Positions 7,515 to 16,000 of a stretch of DNA of 64,000 bases are shown here, in pieces; position 1 is the first letter of the stretch, and each line of letters begins with the position of its first letter. Source of the DNA: Sinorhizobium fredii NGR234 (GTDB lineage Bacteria > Pseudomonadota > Alphaproteobacteria > Rhizobiales > Rhizobiaceae); contig NC_012587.1 in assembly GCF_000018545.1 (NCBI RefSeq), positions 248,001-312,000 of the forward strand. The letters are read 5' to 3'. The notes beneath the pieces are model-generated. The model was given only the letters and a program-made list of their open reading frames with translations. It was not told where the DNA came from and searched no databases. Made by a program: the position numbers and the translations under genes.

Positions 7515-8819
7515 TTGGCAATCCGGTTGAACTTTCTCGACAGCGGCTTCGAACGTGACTTCGCCGCGTTCCTGACCACCAAGCGGGAGGTTTCCGAAGA
7601 CGTCAACGCCGTGGTGCGCGCCATCATCGACGACGTGCGGGCCCGCGGCGACGCGGCGCTCGCCGACTATTCCGCCCGCTTCGACGGCGTCGATTTCAGC
7701 GTCACGCCGATGGCGGTCAGCGCGGCCGAGATCGACGCGGCGATCGACGCGGTCGAGCCGGAGGTGCTCGGCGCGCTCAAGGTTGCGGCGACCCGCATCG
7801 AGGCGCATCACCGCCGGCAACTGCCGAAGGACGATCTCTACGAAGATAAGATGGGCGTCGGCCTCGGCTCGCGCTGGACGGCGATCGATGCGGTCGGGCT
7901 TTACGTCCCGGGCGGCACGGCGAGCTATCCGAGCTCGGTGCTGATGAATGCGCTGCCGGCCAAGGTCGCCGGCGTGCCGCGCATCGTCATGGTCGTGCCG
8001 ACGAGGGGGGGCGCGATCAATCCGGCCGTGCTGGCGGCAGCAAGGCTTGCCGGCGTCGAGGAAATCTATCGCATCGGCGGCGCCCAGGCCGTCGCCTCAC
8101 TTGCCTACGGCACGGAGACGATCGCGCCGGTGGCGAAGATCATGGGTCCCGGCAATGCCTATGTCGCGGCCGCCAAGCGGCAAGTCTTCGGCACCGTCGG
8201 CATCGACATGATCGCCGGCCCCTCGGAGGTGCTGGTGATCGCCGACCGCGACAACGACCCGGACTGGATCGCCGCGGACCTCCTGGCGCAGGCCGAACAC
8301 GATGCCGGTGCCCAGGCGATCCTGATCACCGATGACGCCGCCTTCGGCGCGTCGGTCGAACAGGCGGTCGAGCGGCAGCTGAAGACGCTGCCGCGCAGCG
8401 AGACGGCGACGGCAAGCTGGCGCGACTTCGGCGCAGTGATCCTGGTGCCCGATCTCGACAAGGCGGTGCCGCTCGCCAACCGAATCGCCGCGGAGCACCT
8501 CGAGCTGGCGATGGCCGACCCGGATTCGATGGTGCCGAAGATCCGCAATGCCGGCGCCATTTTCATTGGCCGCCACACGCCGGAGGTGATCGGCGACTAT
8601 GTCGGCGGCTCCAACCACGTGCTGCCGACGGCGCGCTCGGCGCGCTTCTCCTCCGGCCTCGGCGTGCTCGACTATATGAAGCGGACCTCCATTCTACGGC
8701 TCGGGCCCGAACAACTGCGCATCCTCGGCCCGGCGGCGATTGCGCTGGCCAAGTCGGAAGGACTTGAGGCGCATGCCCGCTCCGTTGCCATCCGCCTCAA
8801 TTTCGGGGAAGAGGGATGA
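7515..8819 (+). CDS. hisD: Histidinol dehydrogenase
   Basis: Zinc enzyme that oxidises L-histidinol to L-histidine in two NAD-dependent steps. The protein is 434 residues from a TTG start that begins [11 protein letters not shown], the usual N-terminus; the frame is open further upstream, but that part overlaps the DUF2948 gene and is not homologous. Signatures include [23 protein letters not shown], the metal ligands in AEHDAGAQA, the catalytic AAEHLELA and GGSNHVLPT. The next gene overlaps its stop by four bases (ATGA). Confidence 0.95.
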   Translation: MAIRLNFLDSGFERDFAAFLTTKREVSEDVNAVVRAIIDDVRARGDAALADYSARFDGVDFSVTPMAVSAAEIDAAIDAVEPEVLGALKVAATRIEAHHRRQLPKDDLYEDKMGVGLGSRWTAIDAVGLYVPGGTASYPSSVLMNALPAKVAGVPRIVMVVPTRGGAINPAVLAAARLAGVEEIYRIGGAQAVASLAYGTETIAPVAKIMGPGNAYVAAAKRQVFGTVGIDMIAGPSEVLVIADRDNDPDWIAADLLAQAEHDAGAQAILITDDAAFGASVEQAVERQLKTLPRSETATASWRDFGAVILVPDLDKAVPLANRIAAEHLELAMADPDSMVPKIRNAGAIFIGRHTPEVIGDYVGGSNHVLPTARSARFSSGLGVLDYMKRTSILRLGPEQLRILGPAAIALAKSEGLEAHARSVAIRLNFGEEG

Positions 8820-9292
8820 GGGCCGACCGCCACCTCAGACTCTGCGATGTCGTGCTGGACGAGACGATCGGCCGCTCGACCCCGGACGTCGAGCACGAGC
8901 GCGCGGTTGCGATCTTCGATCTCCTGGAGGAGAACCTGTTCGAGCCCGCCGGGCATCCGGGCGGTCCCTATCGGCTCAATCTGTCGCTCGTCGACTCGAA
9001 GCTCGTCTTCGCCATCTCGACCGACGGCGGCGAGGCGGTTGCCACCCACATTCTGTCGCTCACCCCCTTTCGCCGCATCGTGAAGGACTATTTCCTGATC
9101 TGTGAAAGCTATTACGAGGCGATCCGATCAGCGACGCCGAGCCAGATCGAGGCGATCGACATGGGCCGTCGCGGCATCCACAACGAGGGCTCGCAGACGC
9201 TGATGGATCGGCTTTCCGGCAAGATCAGGCTGGATTTCGATACGGCGCGGCGCCTCTTCACATTGGTCTGCGTGCTCTATTGGCGCGGCTGA
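8816..9292 (+). CDS. UPF0262 family protein
   Basis: A 158-residue protein of the uncharacterised UPF0262 family, recognised from [15 protein letters not shown] near the start, [17 protein letters not shown] and R-R-G-I-H-N-E-G-S. It is translationally coupled to hisD through an ATGA overlap, and its own end overlaps the beginning of the phosphatase frame. Function is unknown; the family occurs in alphaproteobacteria in this gene order. Confidence 0.9.
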   Translation: MRADRHLRLCDVVLDETIGRSTPDVEHERAVAIFDLLEENLFEPAGHPGGPYRLNLSLVDSKLVFAISTDGGEAVATHILSLTPFRRIVKDYFLICESYYEAIRSATPSQIEAIDMGRRGIHNEGSQTLMDRLSGKIRLDFDTARRLFTLVCVLYWRG

Positions 9293-9303
9293 CGGAGGCG
9301 GAC

Positions 9304-9765
9304 GTGACCGGGATCGCCTCGCCAGGATCGAAGATGCCCCGCTCGATCCTCTTCATGTGCGGCATGAACGCGATCCGCTCGCCGATGGCCGAGGCGCTCG
9401 CCAAAGCCGCCCTGCCGAAGGGAACCTATGTGGCCTCAGCGGGCGTGCGGCACGGCGAGCGCGACCCGTTCGTCGACGTGGTTCTCGATGAGGTCGGGCT
9501 GACGATCGGCCGCCACCAGCCGCATACGCTCGATGAACTCGAGGACGATTACTTCGATGTCATCGTGACGCTGGCGCCGGAAGCCCATCACAAGGCGCTG
9601 GAACTGACCCGCTCGATGGCCGTCGACGTCGTCTACTGGCCGACGCCGGACCCGACGGTGGCGACCGGTACGCGCGACCAGATCGTCGGCGCCTACCGCG
9701 CCGTCAGGGACCACCTCGCCGGCCTGATTGCCAGCCGGCTTGCCGGCCGCGGGCAGGTCGGCTGA
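9304..9765 (+). CDS. Low-molecular-weight protein-tyrosine phosphatase family protein
   Basis: About 153 residues from a GTG start with GGAGG just upstream; a TTG at 9280 also opens the frame. The phosphate loop C-G-M-N-A-I-R-S (C19 to R25) fits the CX5R(S/T) signature, and a C-terminal PTPDPT stretch resembles the acid-loop DP region. This supports phosphatase or arsenate reductase-like chemistry; the substrate is unknown. It belongs to the hisD-UPF0262 transcription unit. Confidence 0.88.
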   Translation: MTGIASPGSKMPRSILFMCGMNAIRSPMAEALAKAALPKGTYVASAGVRHGERDPFVDVVLDEVGLTIGRHQPHTLDELEDDYFDVIVTLAPEAHHKALELTRSMAVDVVYWPTPDPTVATGTRDQIVGAYRAVRDHLAGLIASRLAGRGQVG

Positions 9766-9943
9766 AGGACGGCGCCGCTCGCTTTTGCGTGGCCGAAAGC
9801 AATAGCGGCAGCGTAGGGTAGAGTTGCCGAAAAAACGGGTATCAAGGCGGGTTCACAAATCCCCAGCGATTGTGTAGTTTCCGGCAAATTTTTCAAGGAT
9901 GCGTGGCGCATCCGCTGTTGAACATGAGAAAGCACAATCCTTT

Positions 9944-10162
9944 ATGGCGAAAGAAGAAGTCCTCGAATTTCCGGGCGTGGTCACCGAATTGCTTCCGAAC
10001 GCGACGTTCCGCGTGAAGCTCGAGAATGACCATGAAATCATCGCCCACACGGCCGGCCGCATGCGCAAGAACCGCATCCGCGTTCTCGCCGGCGACAAGG
10101 TGCTGGTCGAGATGACCCCCTATGACCTGACCAAGGGCCGCATCACCTACCGCTTCAAGTAA
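9944..10162 (+). CDS. infA: Translation initiation factor IF-1
   Basis: A 72-residue S1/OB-fold protein that binds the ribosomal A site during initiation. The sequence begins [11 protein letters not shown] and contains the diagnostic [22 protein letters not shown] and [11 protein letters not shown]. The frame is open 15 codons upstream, but this start gives the standard family length. Confidence 0.97.
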   Translation: MAKEEVLEFPGVVTELLPNATFRVKLENDHEIIAHTAGRMRKNRIRVLAGDKVLVEMTPYDLTKGRITYRFK

Positions 10163-10203
10163 GCGTTGGCGGCGGTAACCTCCGGGATTCGCGGCTCGTT
10201 TCC

Positions 10204-10824
10204 ATGACAGTCACCCAGAAACTGATATTGGCCTCCGGATCGCCGCGTCGCGTCGAGCTTTTGGCACAAGCCGGCATCGAGCCGGCGCGCCTGCTGCCGA
10301 TGGACCTCGACGAGACGCCCAAGCGCGCCGAGCACCCCCGCTCGCTGGCACGCCGGCTTTCCGCCGAGAAGGCCAAGGCGGCACTGGCGGCGGTCAAGGG
10401 CGAGCCCAGCTGGGACGGCAGCTATATTCTGGCGGCCGACACGGTCGTCTGCGTCGGCCGCCGCATCCTGCCTAAGCCGGAGCTCGTCAGCGAAGCCTCG
10501 AGCGCGCTGCATCTCCTGTCCGGCCGCAGCCACCGCGTCTATACCGGCATCTGCCTCGTCACGCCGGATCGGACGATCCGCCAGAAGGTGGTCGACACCA
10601 AGGTCCGCTTCAAGCGGCTTTCGGGCTTGGACATCGAGACGTATCTTGCCTCCGGTCAATGGCGGGGCAAGGCCGGCGGCTATGGCATTCAGGGCATTGC
10701 CGGAAGTTTCGTCGTCAAACTCGTCGGCTCCTATACGAATGTGGTAGGCTTGCCGCTCTATGAAACCGTCAATCTCCTCATCGGCGAGGGATACGACGTC
10801 CATGGTCGCTGGCTGGAAGGCTGA
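10204..10824 (+). CDS. Maf-like nucleoside triphosphate pyrophosphatase
   Basis: A 206-residue house-cleaning enzyme predicted to hydrolyse non-canonical nucleoside triphosphates to the monophosphate. Signatures are L-A-S-G-S-P-R-R at the start, the metal/base region A-A-D-T-V-V, and [10 protein letters not shown]. Subtype (dTTP/UTP or m7GTP specific) cannot be fixed by eye. It lies between infA and yacG, the common alphaproteobacterial order. Confidence 0.92.
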   Translation: MTVTQKLILASGSPRRVELLAQAGIEPARLLPMDLDETPKRAEHPRSLARRLSAEKAKAALAAVKGEPSWDGSYILAADTVVCVGRRILPKPELVSEASSALHLLSGRSHRVYTGICLVTPDRTIRQKVVDTKVRFKRLSGLDIETYLASGQWRGKAGGYGIQGIAGSFVVKLVGSYTNVVGLPLYETVNLLIGEGYDVHGRWLEG

Positions 10825-10830
10825 AGACAA

Positions 10831-11040
10831 GTGAGTGGCGAAGGCAAGAAGCACGGCTCGAATGTCGAGCCCCTGCGCCCGACCCGACCCTGCCCGGAAT
10901 GCGGCCGCCCGTCAGTGCGCGAGCGCTATCCCTTCTGCTCCGAGCGCTGCCGCAATGTGGATCTCAACCGCTGGCTTTCCGGCTCCTATGCGATCCCCGT
11001 CGCCGACGACGAGTCGAAAGCCGACGACGAGGATCGCTAA
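10831..11040 (+). CDS. yacG: DNA gyrase inhibitor YacG (zinc finger)
   Basis: A 69-residue protein with four zinc ligands: C21 and C24 in CPECGRP, C36 and C40 in FCSERC. They are followed by [13 protein letters not shown], the YacG signature. The E. coli homologue binds GyrB and inhibits DNA binding. The start is GTG, seven bases after the maf stop. The tail is acidic. A RIME repeat follows. Confidence 0.93.
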   Translation: MSGEGKKHGSNVEPLRPTRPCPECGRPSVRERYPFCSERCRNVDLNRWLSGSYAIPVADDESKADDEDR

Positions 11041-11049
11041 ACTCGCTTG

Positions 11050-11171
11050 GCCCCTCATCCGCCTGCCGGCACCTTCTCCCCGCAAGCGGGGCGAAGGGAC
11101 TCGCGGCGCCCGACCTCGTCCCCCGCTTGCGGGGAGAGGGTAGTCCTCCGGTTAAACCCGAGGAGAGGGGC
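11050..11171. repeat. RIME-type intergenic repeat, copy 1
   Basis: Starts GCCCCTCATCCGCCTGCCGG, contains CTTCTCCCCGCAAGCGGGG and CCCCGCTTGCGGGGAGAGGG hairpins, and ends with GTTAAACCCGAGGAGAGGGG. The same order of blocks occurs at 39383-39550 and, more degenerate, at 58227-58346. This matches the rhizobial intergenic mosaic elements (RIME). Confidence 0.8.
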
Positions 11172-11385
11172 GATTGCACGACCTAGGCGGCGAAGCTTCT
11201 CTAACCTCCGATCCTGCTGAATCCCTTTGCTTTTCGCGGCTTTTCCACGCCCCGGGGATTTCCTTCGAAAAAGTGTCATTTGGTGCTGGACACGGCCGAA
11301 CAAGATGCTATAACCCCGCTCGCTTCCGGGGCGAACCAAGCGCCCCGACGGTTTCCAGGTGGAAGCCGCTGCCCAAAGGCAGGAT

Positions 11386-11461
11386 GCCCGGATAGCTCAG
11401 TTGGTAGAGCAGCGGATTGAAAATCCGCGTGTCGGTGGTTCAAATCCGCCTCCGGGCACCA
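11386..11461 (+). tRNA. tRNA-Phe (anticodon GAA)
   Basis: A 76-base cloverleaf. Acceptor GCCCGGA pairs with TCCGGGC, then A and an encoded CCA. The anticodon stem GCGGA/TCCGC closes TTGAAAA, giving GAA. The T loop has GTTCAAATC. Confidence 0.97.
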
Positions 11462-11598
11462 TTTTTCTTCCCCCAGTGCTGGATATCGTGATCGAGCATT
11501 TATTTTTGCGGGTCTATTCGGCCGGGCCTGTTCAAATGCCACGCGCTTGCGATTGCCCTGTCGCCAAAGCGGGCTCGGCGCCGTATCTGCCGGCGAAG

Positions 11599-12870
11599 TC
11601 AAGTCCCCAGCGCACCTGCTTTGTGAAGCACCACGCGATTGCGGCCAGCTTGTTTTGCCAGATAGAGTGCCGCGTCAGCCTGGTTCTGGAGCCGCTCCGG
11701 CGGAATGATCTCGTCACCCGGCCTCTGAGCCGCCACTCCGATGCTGAGCGTGACATAGGGTAACACGCGCGAGGCAGGATTGGGGAGGGAGGCCGCTTCA
11801 ACGCTCCCGCGAATTCGCTCGCCCATGGCAATTGCCTCTCGCTCGTCCACTCCCGGAAGCACGATAAGGAACTCTTCACCGCCGTAGCGGGCCACGTGAT
11901 CGCGATTCCGCCTCACGCTGCTCTGAATTATGCCGGCGACCTTTACCAGGCAGCGATCACCTTCCGCATGGCCCAGCCGATCGTTCAGGTTCTTGAACTC
12001 GTCGATATCGCACATCAGCATGGCACAGCCGCGGCGCTCCATTCCATCGCTCCAGAGATGGTCGAGCGTCTCCATCATCCAGCGGCGGTTGGAGATTCCG
12101 GTCAAGGGATCCGTTCTCGCGAGGCGTTCAAGGCGCGCATTTGCGTCGGCAAGTTCCGCGACGCGGCTTCTGTCTCTGAGCTCAAGCAGAAAAGTCTTCT
12201 GGGCCAGGATAGTCATGGTGCGTCGGGCAACCACAGTGGCGATGATGCCGCTGGCGAAAAACAGGGTCGCTGCCACGGCGCTTCCCTTTTCCAGGCTGGG
12301 GTTTTGCAATTGGAAGACCAGATAAAGGCCAAGCGCAAGGGAGGCGACCGTCACCGTCCAGTTCAGTGGAACGCCGAAGATGATAATGGCGGTGATCGCT
12401 ACGAACAGCATGATGTTCAAGTGCCGTTCGTAGAACTCGCCACCCGCGCTGACGCCCACCAGAGCAACCGACAGGAAGATGAGGAAAAGGCCTGCGATGA
12501 TAGAAATCCTTTGAAGCCACTGCGCGCGCGGCCTTTGCCAGACGAAGGCCGTGGCCATGGCGGCGGGCGGGAGGAGGCAGGCTGGCAGAAGCATCGACAG
12601 TGCGATTGCCTTTGGAAGCAGAATTGCGTTGAGCGCCAGCGTCACCACATCCAGGACAACCACCCATGTCATCCAGGCGCGAACGATCTTGGCCGTTCGC
12701 GGCCAGGAACGCTCTTGGAACAGGAGGCGAAGCTTGCCTTTGAGACGGATGTCGCGCGTGCGGCCCGCGAGGAGGCGCTCGACCTCAGACAAGACAGCAG
12801 GATCCTGCACCTGGAGCTTTGTGGACGGGCTCACCCGATCCGTGGAAATCGCACTCTCCTGGACGTCCAT
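11599..12870 (-). CDS. Membrane diguanylate cyclase (GGDEF)
   Basis: Makes cyclic di-GMP. From the ATG at 12870 it has 423 residues. Five or six hydrophobic segments fill roughly residues 60-220, then a short linker helix leads to the GGDEF domain. GGEEF is intact (residues 330-334), and an RNRD inhibitory I-site lies five residues before it. The frame is open to a GTG at 12963, but that codon lies inside a hairpin, so the later start is preferred. No EAL domain is present. It lies just downstream of, and on the same strand as, the 1687-residue repeat gene. Confidence 0.88.
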   Translation of the reverse strand: MDVQESAISTDRVSPSTKLQVQDPAVLSEVERLLAGRTRDIRLKGKLRLLFQERSWPRTAKIVRAWMTWVVVLDVVTLALNAILLPKAIALSMLLPACLLPPAAMATAFVWQRPRAQWLQRISIIAGLFLIFLSVALVGVSAGGEFYERHLNIMLFVAITAIIIFGVPLNWTVTVASLALGLYLVFQLQNPSLEKGSAVAATLFFASGIIATVVARRTMTILAQKTFLLELRDRSRVAELADANARLERLARTDPLTGISNRRWMMETLDHLWSDGMERRGCAMLMCDIDEFKNLNDRLGHAEGDRCLVKVAGIIQSSVRRNRDHVARYGGEEFLIVLPGVDEREAIAMGERIRGSVEAASLPNPASRVLPYVTLSIGVAAQRPGDEIIPPERLQNQADAALYLAKQAGRNRVVLHKAGALGT

Positions 12871-12952
12871 ATTGGCCCATTTAGTGGAGCAACTTCCGCT
12901 GGCAAGGTGCGCGCCGGGGGGCGGGTCGCGTTCGAATGCCGTTTCATAGGTT

Positions 12953-12984
12953 AACGGCCCCACTTCGACTGAGGTGGGGCCGTT
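12953..12984. terminator. Strong hairpin between the giant repeat gene and the diguanylate cyclase gene
   Basis: AACGGCCCCAC and GTGGGGCCGTT form a perfect 11-bp stem with a 10-base loop. It lies 95 bases past the stop of the minus-strand giant gene and just before the cyclase start. No strong T tract follows, so termination may be partial and could allow read-through into the cyclase gene. Confidence 0.6.
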
Positions 12985-13078
12985 GGCTTGATCAGTTCAG
13001 TTTTCGAATGATGGACCGTCATCCCGGTTGAGCACCGGGCTCAATGCCGAGGGAACAAGTCCCCCGTCATCGAAGCCG

Positions 13079-16000
13079 TTAGATGGCCTGGTAGGCCGCG
13101 ATGATCGCCTCCACCTGCGAGTCGTCCAGGGCTTCCACCTGCGTTGTCGTGACGGCCACCAGTTGGTCGCTCGACAGGCTCATGATGTCGTCCGTGGACA
13201 GGCCGGCCAGTGCCGTCGTGCTGATCGCGGCGATGTCGGCGGTCGAGAAGGTCGCGATATCATCGGTAGACAGGGCCGCGATATCGGCCGAGTCCAGCGC
13301 TGCGACCTGAGCCGAGGTCAGTGCCTCGACCTGGTCGGTGGAGAGCGCGTCGATCTGGTCGGAGCTGAGCGCCCCGATGACCTTCGAGCTCAGGGCTGCG
13401 ACCTGGTCGGTGGTGAGAGCCGCGACATTGTCCGTGCTGAGCGCGGTCAGTTGCGTCGAGGTCAGGGCACCGATCTGGGCCGAGGAGAGTGCTGCGACCT
13501 GGTCCGAGGTGAGCGCCCCGATCTGGGCGGTGGAGAGTGCCGCGACCTGCGTGGTCTTCAGCGCCGCCGCCTGATCGGTGGACAGTTCCGCGAGATTGTC
13601 GGTCGAGAGACCCGTCAGCGCGGTGACCGTGATCGCCGCGATGTCGGCGGTCGAGAAGGTTGCGAGATCCTCGGAGGCCAAGGCTGCGACTTGCGCCGAC
13701 CCGAGTGCGGCCACTTGAGCGGTGGTGAGCGCCTCGGCCTGGTCGGAACTCAGCGCTTCGATCTGCGTCGAAGTCAGAGCTGCGACCGTCTTCGAGTTCA
13801 GCGCCGCGACCTGATCGGTCGTGAGCGCCGCGATATTGTCGGTGGAGATCACCGCAATCTGCGTGGAGCTCAGGGTCCCGACCTGGGACGTGGTCAGCGC
13901 AGCCACCTGATCCGAGGTGAGAGCCGCGATCTGGGCGGTTTTCAGCGCCGCGATCTGGGCGGTTTTCAGCGCTGCGGCCTGGTCGGTCGACAGTGCCGCG
14001 ACATTGTCGGTCGAAAGACCCAGCAGCGCGGTCGCGGTGATTGCCGCAATCTCCGAAGTCGAGAAGGTAGCGATGTCCTCGGAGGCCAGGGCCGCAATGT
14101 CAGCCGAGTCGAGCGCCGCGATCTGGGCGGAGGTCAGCGCCTCTGCCTGATCGGAGCTCAGCGCTTCGATCTGTGTCGAACTCAGCGCTGCGACCGTCTT
14201 CGAGTTGAGCGCCGCGACCTGGTCGGTGGAGAGTGCGGCGACATTGTCGGTGGAGAGCGCCGAAATCTGCGTCGAGGTCAGGGCTCCGACCTGCGACGAG
14301 GTGAGCGCCACGACCTGGTCCGAGGTAAGCGCGGCGATCTGGGCGGTCTTCAGCGCCACGACCTGGGTCGTCTTCAGCGCTGCGGCCTGGTCGGTCGACA
14401 GAGCCGCGACGTTGTCCGTCGAGAGACCTGCCAGCGCCGTGACCGTGATCGCCGCGATGTCGGCGGTCGAGAAGGTGGCGATATCCTCCGAGGCGAGAGC
14501 CGCAACCTGCGTCGAGGTCAGCGACGCAACTTGCGCCGTGGTCAGCGCCTCGGCCTGGTCGGAGGTGAGCGCCTCGATCTGGACCGAAGTCAGGGCCGCG
14601 ACGCTCTTCGAGTTGAGCGCTGCAACCTGATCGGTAGAAAGCGCCGCGACATTGTCGGTCGAGAGGGCCTTTACCTGCGTCGAGGTCAGAGCTCCGACCT
14701 GCGACGAGGTGAGCGCCACGACCTGGTCCGAGGTGAGCGCCCCGACCTGGGCGGTGGAGAGCGCCGCGACCTGAGTGGTCTTCAGCGCTGCAGCCTGATC
14801 GGTCGAGAGCGCCGCGAGATTGTCGGTGGAGAGACCGACGAGCGCCGTGACCGTGATTGCCGCGATGTCGGCGGTCGAGAAGGTCGCGAGATCCTCCGAG
14901 GCGAAGGCGGCGAGCTGCGTCGAGCCGAGCGCGGCCACTTGTGCCGTGGTCAGAGCCTCCGCCTGGTCGGAACTGAGCGCGTCGATCTGTACCGAGCTCA
15001 GGGCGGCGACCGTCTTCGAGTTCAAGGCGGCGACCTGATCGGTGGAGAGTGCGGCGACATTGTCAGTGGAGAGCGCCGAAATCTGCGTCGAACTCAGGGC
15101 TCCGACCTGCGACGAGGTGAGCGCCACGACCTGGTCAGAGGTGAGGGCGGCGATCTGGGCCGTCTTCAGCGCAGCGATCTGCGTGGTCTTCAACGCTGCA
15201 GCCTGGTCGGTCGACAATGCCGCGACGTTATCCGTCGACAGGCCTGCCAGCGCTGCGACCGTGATCGCCGCGATGTCGGCGGTCGAGAAGGTTGCGACAT
15301 CTTCCGAGGCGAGAGCACCCAGCTGTGCCATGGTCAGAGCCGCGACCTGCGCCGAGGTCAGCGCTTCGAGCTGATCGGAGCTCATCGCATCGATCTGCAC
15401 CGTCGACAGGGAGGCCAGGGTCTTGGTGTTGAGCGCAGCCACCTGGTCGGTGGACAGTGCGGCTAGGCTGTCGGTGCTGATCGCGGACGCTTGCGTCGAG
15501 GTCAGCGCACCGATCTGGGCAGTGCTCAGGGCCTCGATCTGGTCCGAGGTAAGGGCGGCGATCTGGGTGCTCTTCAGCGCCGCGACCTGCGTGGTCTTGA
15601 GCGCCGCGGCCTGGTCGGTGGAGAGTGCCGCGACATTGTCGGTGGAGAGACCTCCGAGCGCCGTCACGGTGATTGCCGCAATGTCGGCGGTCGAGAAGGC
15701 TGCGATATCTTCCGAGGCCAGGACGGAGAGCTGCGTCGAGCTGAGCGCGCCGACAAGAACCGAGGTCAGCGCCTCGACCTGGGTGGAGCTGAGCGCCTCG
15801 ATCTGTGCCGTGGTCAGAGCGGCGACGGTTTTCGAGTTCAGCGCCGCCACCTGGTCGGTGGAGAGTGCCGCAATATTGTCGGTGCTGATTGCAGATACTT
15901 GCGACGAGGTCAGCGCTCCGACCTGGGACGAGGTGAGCGCCACGACCTGGTCAGAGGTGAGGGCGGCGATCTGGGCGGTCTTCAGCGCGGCAACCTGGGT

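Noticed and set aside
12871..12963. Upstream GTG start for the diguanylate cyclase
   Set aside because: The GTG lies within the arm of a perfect 11-bp hairpin that is better explained as the terminator of giant gene A.
13028..15466. An 812-codon plus-strand open frame (and others antisense to both giant genes, for example 23941-25722)
   Set aside because: The repeat units are GC-rich with few stop-prone triplets in the other frames, so long antisense frames arise automatically. Their products are Arg/Gly/Asp-rich and resemble no family.
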